Below, in pieces: positions 17,563 through 25,423 of a DNA stretch of 43,689 bases. The stretch lies in the NCBI GenBank assembly GCA_015057665.1, contig SVDY01000017.1:1-43689 (forward strand), given 5' to 3'. Position 1 is the stretch's first letter. Each line of letters opens with the position of its first letter. Made by a program: the position numbers and the translations under genes. Under the pieces are notes generated by a model. That model was not told where the DNA came from. It saw only the letters and a program-made list of their open reading frames with translations, and made no database searches. The stretch is from Lachnospiraceae bacterium. Lineage in GTDB: Bacteria > Bacillota > Clostridia > Lachnospirales > Lachnospiraceae.

Positions 17563-18012
17563 TTAAAACCAGGCTTCATAATAAAACCAGTTCTCTTTGA
17601 TCCGTTTTGTCATTCCACCGTTATCTCCAGCTCCGCTCCACATCCATTCCTCATAACCGGAAGGTTTCAAAAGACTGTCATAATCCAGAATGGCCACAGG
17701 CACATTATCCGGAGAATAATAAAATCCATAATAAACGCCGGAAGGAGCAATTCCAAAACCGCTGTGATAAAATTCTACAATAGGATGATCCCCATTTTTT
17801 ACCCCTTTCATTTCCACATTTTTACAAAAGACAGGTTCCCCTAAATAATATTTCTCACCTGACAAGTAATCCAGAGCAAGCTCCTTAAGCGCTTCTTCGT
17901 TGGTATTCACAAAGCGGGTAATTTTCCTCTCAGGCAAAAAATACAATCGCAACAAACTTCCTGCAAGAAGTAAAATAGCTATTATCACGAATCTTTTCTT
18001 CCATTTCTTCAT
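17563..18012 (-). CDS. Membrane-anchored small protein, function unknown
   Basis: 149 residues. An N-terminal membrane helix (about 8-26, after KKWKKR) is followed by an external domain of about 115 residues rich in aromatic residues (YYGFYYSPDNVPVAILDYD; the end is NWFYYEAWF). No lipobox was seen. First gene of a leftward operon with DUF2975, XRE regulator and the 451-residue membrane protein; a strong promoter lies about 135 bases upstream. Confidence 0.75.
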   Translation of the reverse strand: MKKWKKRFVIIAILLLAGSLLRLYFLPERKITRFVNTNEEALKELALDYLSGEKYYLGEPVFCKNVEMKGVKNGDHPIVEFYHSGFGIAPSGVYYGFYYSPDNVPVAILDYDSLLKPSGYEEWMWSGAGDNGGMTKRIKENWFYYEAWF

Positions 18013-18146
18013 ATGGGCTCCTCCTTTCGGGTGCTTCTGTTTTCCATTCGCCTCACGATTGATTCTTGATTCTCAAAGATCTGTAGTCTGAACCAGTACA
18101 GACCATACAATAAACTCCAATTGACCTCAATTAGCCTTACAATTTT

Positions 18147-18200
18147 ATAATACATATATATTTATTGTGTGTCAATTCTTTTTTATCGTGTTACGATAAA
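18147..18200 (-). promoter_or_regulatory. Strong promoter plus 19-bp palindrome for the XRE/DUF2975 operon
   Basis: On the minus strand TTGACA (18170-18175) and TATTAT (18147-18152) with a 17-base spacer. Immediately upstream of the -35, positions 18182-18200 form a perfect palindrome with 8-bp arms, TTTATCGT-GTT-ACGATAAA. It is a likely operator, perhaps for the XRE regulator encoded in the operon. Confidence 0.75.
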
Positions 18201-18247
18201 TATTTACCTTTCTAATGTTATTACCTAATATTTTAATCTGGCTATTT

Positions 18248-18329
18248 TCTACTGGTAAAAAAAATACACCATGGTACCCGTACTTTTTTCAAAATGTGGG
18301 TACTATAGTGTAATTTTTTTGTCAGTAGA
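18248..18329 (+). repeat. Structured intergenic element, copy 2
   Basis: An 82-base nested inverted repeat of the same design as 15153-15238. Outer stem 18248-18254 with 18323-18329, A-run with T-run, inner stem 18265-18279 with 18298-18312 (15 positions, one mismatch and one wobble). It shares the GGTACC...GGGTACT core, but the 8-base arm outside the core differs at most positions while still pairing. The rest of the 498-base gap (18013-18510) holds the operon promoter to its left and, to its right, matching CCCGCC (18346-18351) and GTACCAAGACTC (18406-18417) blocks; no ORF was seen. Confidence 0.7.
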
Positions 18330-18476
18330 TTTTCACTTCATTTTTCCCGCCAAAAACAGGTCATTTTCCTACTTTTGCGGGTCTTACACATTTCTTTTTC
18401 TCTATGTACCAAGACTCAGACTCTCCCATTTATTTTATTCTCCAGACAAGCCTCTGCATATTGGAACACGTAGCTA

Positions 18477-18490
18477 TCGTGCCGGCACGA
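18477..18490. promoter_or_regulatory. Perfect 14-bp palindrome downstream of the kinase gene
   Basis: TCGTGCCGGCACGA is a perfect gap-free palindrome, 20 bases past the stop of the kinase at 18511. It could be a protein-binding site or a small hairpin at the mRNA end; no T-run follows, so a classic terminator is not supported. Confidence 0.35.
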
Positions 18491-18510
18491 CTAATTCCCC
18501 TTGACACACT

Positions 18511-20199
18511 TTATGGCATCAGCCGATGACTCACTGTCACCATCACACCATCTTCCCGATTGGCAATCTCCAGATGCAAGCCATGCATCATAAAAATCCG
18601 GTCGGCAAGATAAAGCCCCAATCCTCTATGATTGCTGCTGTCATGACGGCTCTCATCTCCGGTATAAAACATATCTTTGATATGTTTTAAATCTTCCTCT
18701 CCAATTACCTTACCGGAATTCTCAATCATACAGAAACTATCTGTCAGAGTAATCCGGATCCAGCCATTTGGAATGTTATGAAGAACCGCATTTTCGAGAA
18801 GGTTCCAGAAGGCTTTTCCTAAAAGATGGCTGTCTCCCGTTATCATAAAAGAATCTGCAATCTGTTTTTCCAATGAAATCCGGGTGTTTTCCAAAAGAGG
18901 AGTAAGTTTCTCTATCTGTTCTTCCAGCAAATCTTTTACACATATCTTTTCCTGCCCCAATGCCTGATTCATAGAATCTATTTTAGAAAGTCCAATCATC
19001 TCTTTTACCAGTTCATCCATACTTTCTGTTTGAGCGATAATCTGTTCCAGATAATAATCCCTTTTCTCTTCCACCGTATTTTCTTTTACATTCTCGGCAA
19101 AACCACGGATAATTCCAAGAGGTGTTTTTAATTCATGGGCTGCTGCATTGATAAAATCTCTTCTGTCCTGTTCCAAACATTCCTGCTGCAAACGAATCTT
19201 CCTCATTGCATATAAGACAAGAAACATACAGAAAAAAACAAGGAGAAAACTGCCAATATAAACATACTTCATATAATCCATAGCAGCCATCCATGGATGG
19301 ATCCGCTGTCTTATCTCGATGGAATATTTCTGAGAAAGCTGGTCTTCATCGCTGTCCATATGAGCTGAAGCAAGATTTTCCCATACAAAAAGTCCGTATA
19401 CTCCTTTCAGAGTCCCTGCATTAACAGCAGTTTCCTCTATATGATGAATGATACCGTTATAATGAATCTCTCTTTCTTCCAGTCTTTCCTTATCTTCCAC
19501 TTCAGGAAAACCCTGAAGCCAGGCATCCTGCTTCCATTCCTCCCAGGCATCCCTTCCGTAATAAAGATATGGAAGAAAAACGTAGCCAGTCGCTGTATTC
19601 TCCGATTCACTTATGAAATCCGTAATACTGTTATCTTTTTTCCAATTCCATAAAATATCACCCGTCTCAAAATCCCGAAATTGAACACCGATTAATTCTT
19701 CCGGATTCCCTATATAGTAAGACTGAATCATCATATGTTCCGAACCCGTCAGCCACTTGTCAACAACTGGTGCCTCTTTATAGAATCCAATGATTTTTTC
19801 CATGTCATCTTTGGTAAAATAATGATCCACCTGATGCATATGCCAGTAATCTCCAAAGAGATTTCCCGTCTTTGCGATAAGCTTTCCCCCTTCATCGTAA
19901 ATTCCAACAGACAACTTTTGATATTGATTCAATCCCTGATTCCGCAATGAAATATACTGATGAAAATGTGCCAGTTCTACCCTGTCGTCTCCCGGCACCA
20001 TCATTTCCATTACAGTTGCATTATCCGCCTCCAGTGTATCCTTCATATCAGAACAAAGCCGGATCAGATATTCATCATAATCCTTTTCATAATCTTCTTT
20101 TACCATGTAGGTAGAGAAAAACATGACTGTAATATACAAAAGAAAAAAGGTGCCTGCAATCATGCTTAAGTATTTACTTTTCTTCTGCTTCCGTCTCAA
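18511..20199 (-). CDS. Sensor histidine kinase with large extracellular domain (second of pair)
   Basis: 562 residues. Membrane helices at about 12-32 and 312-332 bracket an external sensor of roughly 280 residues. HisKA follows with His355 in AAAHELKTP, then an ATPase domain with N-box ENAVLHN and GLGLYLADRIF. The start is TTG at 20199, right after the regulator stop (TAG-TTG), with GGAGG just inside the regulator end, so the two are coupled. It is a paralogue of the kinase at 20930-22711: 50 of 64 residues around the phospho-acceptor His are identical, and the membrane-proximal HPW.AAM..MKYVY is shared. The sensor halves differ far more. Confidence 0.92.
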   Translation of the reverse strand: MRRKQKKSKYLSMIAGTFFLLYITVMFFSTYMVKEDYEKDYDEYLIRLCSDMKDTLEADNATVMEMMVPGDDRVELAHFHQYISLRNQGLNQYQKLSVGIYDEGGKLIAKTGNLFGDYWHMHQVDHYFTKDDMEKIIGFYKEAPVVDKWLTGSEHMMIQSYYIGNPEELIGVQFRDFETGDILWNWKKDNSITDFISESENTATGYVFLPYLYYGRDAWEEWKQDAWLQGFPEVEDKERLEEREIHYNGIIHHIEETAVNAGTLKGVYGLFVWENLASAHMDSDEDQLSQKYSIEIRQRIHPWMAAMDYMKYVYIGSFLLVFFCMFLVLYAMRKIRLQQECLEQDRRDFINAAAHELKTPLGIIRGFAENVKENTVEEKRDYYLEQIIAQTESMDELVKEMIGLSKIDSMNQALGQEKICVKDLLEEQIEKLTPLLENTRISLEKQIADSFMITGDSHLLGKAFWNLLENAVLHNIPNGWIRITLTDSFCMIENSGKVIGEEDLKHIKDMFYTGDESRHDSSNHRGLGLYLADRIFMMHGLHLEIANREDGVMVTVSHRLMP

Positions 20200-20871
20200 C
20201 TACTTCACCTCCAGACGATAGCCGCTCCCTCTAACTGTCTGAATCCTGCATCCGCTGTTACCGATAATTTTTCTTATTTTTTTGATATGATTATCCACAA
20301 CCCGCTCCGTTCCATCAAAATCATATCCCCAGAAACGGATGAGTAATTGTTCTCTTGTGAATGTCCGGTTTGGATTTTCTAAAAAGAATAATAGAATTTT
20401 GTATTCCAGCGGCGCCAGCCTGCATTTTTTTCCTAAAATGGTCACTTCGTGAGTTCTAATATCGACTTCGATGGCACCTCGTCTGATCCTGCGAAATGTT
20501 CCCGTTCCTCTGGTCCGGTTCATAACCGCCATGGCTTTTGCATATAACACAGGCAGGGAAAATGGTTTTGTAATATAATCGTCTGCACCAAGTGCATATC
20601 CATTTAATTCATCTTCTTCCATGACCCGTGCCGTTATAAAAAAGATAGGCACATCACTTACTTCACGGATTTTTCTGCATACAGAGAATCCATTCTGTTT
20701 TGGAAGCATAATATCAAGCAGAATCAACTGATAGGAATGCTCTGCAAATAGTTCCAAAGCCACATCTCCATCTGATGCTATGGTCACATTCCATTCTTTA
20801 CTGCCAAAATAGTCGCTGACCGCCTCTGCAAGAAGGGCATCATCCTCTACAATTAAAATATCCAGTCCCAT
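20200..20871 (-). CDS. OmpR-family response regulator shared by two kinases
   Basis: 223 residues. Acidic residues EDD at 9-11, phospho-acceptor Asp53 in LLDIMLPKQNG, Lys in TKPFSLP, and a winged helix ending IQTVRGSGYRLEVK. It is distinct from the two regulators at 6473 and 8766. It lies between two paralogous kinases, 58 bases after the first and directly coupled to the second; no other regulator is nearby, so both kinases probably signal to it. Confidence 0.92.
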   Translation of the reverse strand: MGLDILIVEDDALLAEAVSDYFGSKEWNVTIASDGDVALELFAEHSYQLILLDIMLPKQNGFSVCRKIREVSDVPIFFITARVMEEDELNGYALGADDYITKPFSLPVLYAKAMAVMNRTRGTGTFRRIRRGAIEVDIRTHEVTILGKKCRLAPLEYKILLFFLENPNRTFTREQLLIRFWGYDFDGTERVVDNHIKKIRKIIGNSGCRIQTVRGSGYRLEVK

Positions 20872-20929
20872 ATATTCTGTCTCCTTGTCTAAGCAATGCT
20901 AATTTCTCATAAATCACTTACATCTATGT

Positions 20930-22711
20930 CTATCGATAAATAGTTGTCCTTACACCTGCATCTGTATTACAGATCTCAATCTTTAATCCATGAATCTCAC
21001 AGATTCTTTTGGCAAGATAAAGTCCTAATCCCATATGTCTGGAACGTTCATGGCGGCTTTCATCTCCTGTGTAGAACATTTCAAAAACATGAGACAGTAC
21101 TTCGGCAGGAATGGCTGTCCCTGTATTTTCAATGGACAGTTTATCTTTCTCACTGAAAATCCAAATGCTTCCGTCTGCTCTGTTGTATTCCACTGCATTG
21201 GATAACAGATTCCATATTGCACGTCCCATCTTATCCAGATCCGCTTCCAGAATAAAATCCTGCTCCACTTCATAGAGCACATGAAGATTTTTTTCTTCCA
21301 TCTGAGCATCAAATTTACTCATCTGCTCTTTTACCAATTCAACCAAAGAATACTGCTGCCGGTTCAAGACAATCTCATCTGAATCCAACTTAGATATATG
21401 TATCATTTCTTTTACCAGCTCATCTATCTGTTCTGTCTGGTTAATAATCTGATCCAAATAGTATTCTCTTTTTTCTTTTACCGTGTCCTCTTTTAGATTT
21501 TCAGCAAATCCACGGATTACACTAAGCGGTGTTTTCAGTTCATGGGCAGCAGCATTTGTAAAATCACGCCTCATGGACTCCAGTTTTTCTCTCTCTCGAT
21601 AATTCTTATGGGTACTGTAAATAACTTTTATCATACATGCCAGTGTAAGAATGGCTCCCATCAGATAGACGTATTTCATATCGTTCATGGCAGCAAGCCA
21701 TGGATGGGATGTTTCTCTTAATACAAGAAGAAATCGATAAGCGTCGTCATAATTGGCATCCAGATTTTTTCTAAAAAAGAGCATATACATTATTTGGCGC
21801 TGGGACTCTTTCCCGTACTCTTCCATTACTTCCTCAAGGTTATCCACTTTGTCTGCATATCCCTGAAGCCACTGATCCTGCATCCATCTTTCTCTTTCCT
21901 TTTCTCCCTGCGTCATATATGGAAAAATCATAATACCAGTATAGGCTTTCCCTGTTTCAGCCACAGTTTTTCCTGTTTCAACTATTTCTTGCTCCTTCTT
22001 CCATTCCCATACAACTTCCCGTTCTTTTCCGTTTACCGGCTTCTGAATAGATAAATTCATCCATTCTTCTTCTATTTCTATTCCCGTCAGTTCAAAAAAG
22101 TCATTCAGAATAAGATTCATATAATGCTTTGCATAGACAGCATCCGTCATTTGCCTGAAATTCTCTCCATATATCTTTTCCGCCTCTTCATAAATCATGT
22201 TTTTATTCAGTGTCTCTCTATATTTCAAAAGATTTTGAATCTGCGTTTCTGATAAATAGTCTTCTACCGGAAAGAATTCATAGATGGGACCTCTTAGAAA
22301 ATATTCAGCAGAAATATCCTGTTTCTGATTTTGGTATTCTTCGTCGGTCACATACTGTTTCTGGTAGCGGTTTGTACCAATGATGTCTGTTGTAACTGCA
22401 CGCAGATTCCCGCTCGCATCATAAAGAGCTCCTGATATTTGTTGATATTCGTCCTTTCCCTTGATTTCGGAAAGCCTCATGGCAGCATAAGAACTTATGT
22501 TGCGAACCCGTTCCTCATCACCGGAGCCAAGATACAAATCCTCCGATTCAAACTCGCTGACATAAGCGTCCCTTTGTTCCAACAGGTAATTTCCATACTC
22601 TTCGGCATAATTATTCTTCAAAAGGTACGTTGACAAAAGCATGGATGTAACATAGAGTGCTGTAAATCCTGCTATGATTGAGGTTCTATATGTCGATTTT
22701 TTCTTTTTCAT
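20930..22711 (-). CDS. Sensor histidine kinase with large extracellular domain (first of pair)
   Basis: 593 residues from the ATG at 22711 (AAAGGAG 10 bases upstream). An in-frame GTG at 22720 sits one base from that site and was not chosen. Positions below count from that GTG. Helices at about 13-34 and 348-368 flank an external sensor of some 310 residues. His393 lies in AAAHELKTP, the N-box is LLSNAVEYN, and GLGLYLAKRI marks the ATPase end. First gene of the HK-RR-HK operon. Direct repeats 11 bp apart upstream (22754-22770) suggest autoregulation by the OmpR-type regulator. Confidence 0.92.
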   Translation of the reverse strand: MKKKKSTYRTSIIAGFTALYVTSMLLSTYLLKNNYAEEYGNYLLEQRDAYVSEFESEDLYLGSGDEERVRNISSYAAMRLSEIKGKDEYQQISGALYDASGNLRAVTTDIIGTNRYQKQYVTDEEYQNQKQDISAEYFLRGPIYEFFPVEDYLSETQIQNLLKYRETLNKNMIYEEAEKIYGENFRQMTDAVYAKHYMNLILNDFFELTGIEIEEEWMNLSIQKPVNGKEREVVWEWKKEQEIVETGKTVAETGKAYTGIMIFPYMTQGEKERERWMQDQWLQGYADKVDNLEEVMEEYGKESQRQIMYMLFFRKNLDANYDDAYRFLLVLRETSHPWLAAMNDMKYVYLMGAILTLACMIKVIYSTHKNYREREKLESMRRDFTNAAAHELKTPLSVIRGFAENLKEDTVKEKREYYLDQIINQTEQIDELVKEMIHISKLDSDEIVLNRQQYSLVELVKEQMSKFDAQMEEKNLHVLYEVEQDFILEADLDKMGRAIWNLLSNAVEYNRADGSIWIFSEKDKLSIENTGTAIPAEVLSHVFEMFYTGDESRHERSRHMGLGLYLAKRICEIHGLKIEICNTDAGVRTTIYR

Positions 22712-22753
22712 TCCAGCCACTCTCCTTTCATAATTTTAATATACAAAAAGAAT

Positions 22754-22770
22754 GTATCCGTTTCGTATCC
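22754..22770 (-). promoter_or_regulatory. 11-bp-spaced direct repeat upstream of HK-RR-HK operon
   Basis: Two copies of GGATAC on the minus strand (plus 22754-22759 and 22765-22770), start-to-start 11 bp, lie about 45 bases before the kinase start. One helical turn between direct hexamers is the usual geometry of OmpR/PhoB-family sites. A TATATT lies about 10 bases downstream as a possible -10. Confidence 0.45.
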
Positions 22771-22797
22771 ATTCCAAATATTATTTACATTATACAA

Positions 22798-22827
22798 CAA
22801 AAAGACCCGGATTGTCCTATCCGGGTT
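22798..22827 (-). terminator. Serpin gene terminator
   Basis: On the minus strand an 8-bp stem (22820-22827 with 22804-22811) with an 8-base loop is followed by TTTTTG. It lies 15 bases after the serpin stop and ahead of the HK operon promoter. Confidence 0.8.
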
Positions 22828-22842
22828 CAAAATGTCTCTATT

Positions 22843-24093
22843 CTATTCGTTTCCCTCTGGCTGCATATAAGTCCCCATAAACAATGGCACCTGATTCTCA
22901 AGATCCAGAATCATATACACAAACGGCCTGTCAAGAATTACCTGCTTTGGCTCCGGTCCATCTCCAACAGAAGAAGCCCCGTCCGCCGTAACCACCACGG
23001 TGGACGCACCAGCTTGTGTCCCCTTCTCATCTACGGTAATATAGGCTTTATGAAGTACATCGCTGACAAAGATATTCCCGGCCTCTGAAATACCAAGACC
23101 TGTCAGGTCAGCCTGTTCCACATCAAAGGCATCTGTCATGCCCATCTGCTTTAAGACCTCTGCCATGGAAAGTTCGTATTCCATCTCAAACTTTGGAATC
23201 TTTGTAATGACCGGCGTATTCTGTACATTTTCAAACAGCGCATAAAGTTCCGGTCCGTTCATAGCTGCAAGGTACTCTTTCACCGTCATTCCTTCCTTTG
23301 GAAGAAGAGCAACAAATGCTGTTTTGCCGCCATAATAATGTTTCATCACGCCGGTTCCATATTCATTCTCCAGATAGTAATTCTCTTCTGAATTCATATA
23401 ATCGATGACTCTTGTCTTTCCATCTTCTCTCGTAAATTTATCTTCCCTCACTTGAAAATCTTCATATATCCTGCCCCACTCCCCATCAAAAGTCAGGGCA
23501 TTGATTAAAAACATAATCGCAGATGGAGAAATTTCACTGATCATCTGATCGATCATTCCATGTGTATTCTTTCGGATCCAGTTGTTGATATCCTTCACCG
23601 TAGACTGGTCAAAGGGTGCTTCAAACACCTCTGCCCCATAATAATCCGCATTAGTCTTAAGAAACTCTTCATTCACAGTAAATCTTGCATGTTCTGTAAA
23701 CCAAATAGAATTCGCCAGAGTCATCTTACATTTATCTCCACTCGGAAGACTATTTCGGTAAGTATATACACTTTGGTTTAACTCATCCACTGACATTCCG
23801 AGAACTTTTTCCATCTGAGCCAGTGTTTCACCTTTTGCACCATTGGCTGTCATAGCAAGAGCACAGAGAACAGACATTGGAGAAATGATCGTGTTCCCGT
23901 CTTCATTGAAAGAATTTTTAAGAAGTTCTAATGCAAAATTATTGGTTTTTACATCGCTTTCTTTCAGGTGAGATACCTGAATAGAATTACCGCCTGAAGT
24001 TCCTGATATCTTTTTCGATGTTCCACTGCTGCACCCTGTAAATGAGAAAAGAATCGTTATGATTAGAGTAATTGCCATAAGTTTTCGTTTCAT
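22843..24093 (-). CDS. Lipoprotein serpin (serine protease inhibitor)
   Basis: 416 residues from the ATG at 24093, with AAAGGAGG 7 bases upstream; the longer frame to 24147 has no site. The signal peptide ends in a lipobox, ILFSFTGC, so the mature protein should be anchored at the outer face of the membrane. The serpin fold is clear: NTIISPMSVLCALAMTANGA, then NSIWF and, after 300, VLHKAYITVDEKGTQAGAST. The hinge of the reactive loop (EKGTQAGAST) has small residues as in inhibitory serpins. The loop continues VVVTADGASS, and the C-terminal DRPFVYMI is kept. It should trap serine or cysteine proteases by the suicide mechanism; the target is unknown. Confidence 0.93.
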   Translation of the reverse strand: MKRKLMAITLIITILFSFTGCSSGTSKKISGTSGGNSIQVSHLKESDVKTNNFALELLKNSFNEDGNTIISPMSVLCALAMTANGAKGETLAQMEKVLGMSVDELNQSVYTYRNSLPSGDKCKMTLANSIWFTEHARFTVNEEFLKTNADYYGAEVFEAPFDQSTVKDINNWIRKNTHGMIDQMISEISPSAIMFLINALTFDGEWGRIYEDFQVREDKFTREDGKTRVIDYMNSEENYYLENEYGTGVMKHYYGGKTAFVALLPKEGMTVKEYLAAMNGPELYALFENVQNTPVITKIPKFEMEYELSMAEVLKQMGMTDAFDVEQADLTGLGISEAGNIFVSDVLHKAYITVDEKGTQAGASTVVVTADGASSVGDGPEPKQVILDRPFVYMILDLENQVPLFMGTYMQPEGNE

Positions 24094-24173
24094 GCTGCTT
24101 CCTCCTTTAGTTTGCTTGTGCATCTGATATACTATATCACGGCACAAAACATGTTCGGTTTCTTAGGATCAAT

Positions 24174-25052
24174 CTATTCTTCACTTATAGAGGCGCTTGT
24201 TTCTATCATCGCTTCCACGACATGATTCAACTGAGCAGCATTCTTAGATGTGATTACGGAATGACCTAATTCCTCTTCCAATTCCCTTCTTGCATTACCG
24301 GCAATCTTACCACCACGATTCGCTACACGCTGGTTCTGTTCCAACCCTTCCGGCTTTGTCACCTGTGAGATTTCTTTTGTTGCGGTTTCAGCCAACATAT
24401 TCAGAATCAATTCTGTTGTACTCATATTGTCTCTGAGGCTTTCCTTCTTTAATCCTTTATGATTTTTATACTCTCTTGTTGTCATGCCACTCCAGGCATG
24501 TGTAATCTCGTCTGTCAGTATTGCAAATTCTCTTCCCGCAGTAATCCCCCGGCTTTTCCATTCATCTGTCAGTTCTTTTCGTGCACTGATTGCCTGCAGC
24601 CTTTGGTTAATCCATTCCTTTGTATATCCTTTACGCTCATAGGAAGTTACCAGACGATCTACCATCAACTCCGGATCCATGGTTTCTTCCATTCTTTCCC
24701 GTCCGACTTGTGCCAGCCATAATTTAAATGGTTCTGCTTTTTTAGATGGTATAGATTGAATCAGGCGAAGAAGCTGTTCTGTGTTAGCGACATCTGTTTT
24801 ATATTTTTTTCCATCTTTAGGTGACTTCATTTTCAGTTGGTGACAATTTGTCACCAACTCAGATCCTTCACTGTTAAGTCTTTGTTTCAATTTGTTCCAG
24901 TATTTTCTAGCTTGATCAAAAGTATTCGCTTCCGTCAGTACCCCAACTACATCAACAATGGAGAAATACCACTCTTCATTCTCTTCATCCCATGCTGTCC
25001 GAATAGTTTGATCCTCAAACAACTGCAATTTTTCTTCATTCATTCTGCTCAT
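24174..25052 (-). CDS. BRO-N domain protein (phage antirepressor/DinD-like)
   Basis: 292 residues. The N-terminal part (about 10-120, LFEDQTIRTAWDEENEEWYF then FSIVDVVGVLTE and TEQLLRLIQSIPS) is a BRO-N fold as found in phage antirepressors and virus BRO proteins. The second half (LVTSYERKGYTKEWINQRLQ, REFAILTDEITHAWSGMTTR) matches the layout of DinD-like proteins, named for an E. coli DNA-damage-inducible RecA inhibitor. GGAGGAGG precedes the chosen start. It overlaps the small HTH gene upstream by 17 bases, so the two form a unit. No other phage genes are near. A mobile-element relic, or a standalone toxin-like or SOS-linked module, are both possible. Confidence 0.8.
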   Translation of the reverse strand: MSRMNEEKLQLFEDQTIRTAWDEENEEWYFSIVDVVGVLTEANTFDQARKYWNKLKQRLNSEGSELVTNCHQLKMKSPKDGKKYKTDVANTEQLLRLIQSIPSKKAEPFKLWLAQVGRERMEETMDPELMVDRLVTSYERKGYTKEWINQRLQAISARKELTDEWKSRGITAGREFAILTDEITHAWSGMTTREYKNHKGLKKESLRDNMSTTELILNMLAETATKEISQVTKPEGLEQNQRVANRGGKIAGNARRELEEELGHSVITSKNAAQLNHVVEAMIETSASISEE

Positions 25053-25287
25053 ACAAATCCTCCTCCACTTTTATTCCTCTGTTTTTCATTAACTGCTCCA
25101 TACTAATATAATAAGTAATCAAACGCAGAACATAATCCGGCATTTTTCTCCTTCCGGCTTCCCATTCTTCCAATGTTCGAAGCGGAATATTCATATATTC
25201 AGAGAACTCTCTCCTATTCATTCCAACTAATTCTCGATTTTTTTTCATTACTTCTATTTGATGTTGCATCTTTCCATTCTTATCCAT
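25036..25287 (-). CDS. Small helix-turn-helix protein paired with the BRO-N protein
   Basis: 83 residues from the ATG at 25287 (AAAGGG nearby; the ATG at 25308 has no site). The core is MNRREFSEYMNIPLRTLEEW then EAGRRKMPDYVLRLITYYI, an XRE-like HTH often seen in antitoxin or phage-type regulators of Firmicutes. Its tail overlaps the BRO-N gene. It probably represses the pair. Confidence 0.8.
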   Translation of the reverse strand: MDKNGKMQHQIEVMKKNRELVGMNRREFSEYMNIPLRTLEEWEAGRRKMPDYVLRLITYYISMEQLMKNRGIKVEEDLYEQNE

Positions 25288-25370
25288 ATTACACCCTTTC
25301 CCACTCATTGTGTGGTTTTATATTAACACAGATTTCCTTTTTTTACAAGTACATGATTCTTTTTCATCAT

Positions 25371-25403
25371 AAAAAAAGAAGCCGCTTATGAAAACGGCTT
25401 CTT
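25371..25403 (-). terminator. Terminator of the DUF1648 gene
   Basis: On the minus strand 9-bp perfect arms (25395-25403 with 25376-25384) around a 10-base loop, followed by a T-run, 20 bases past the DUF1648 stop. Confidence 0.85.
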
Positions 25404-25423
25404 GTCATAAACATATTCCATTG

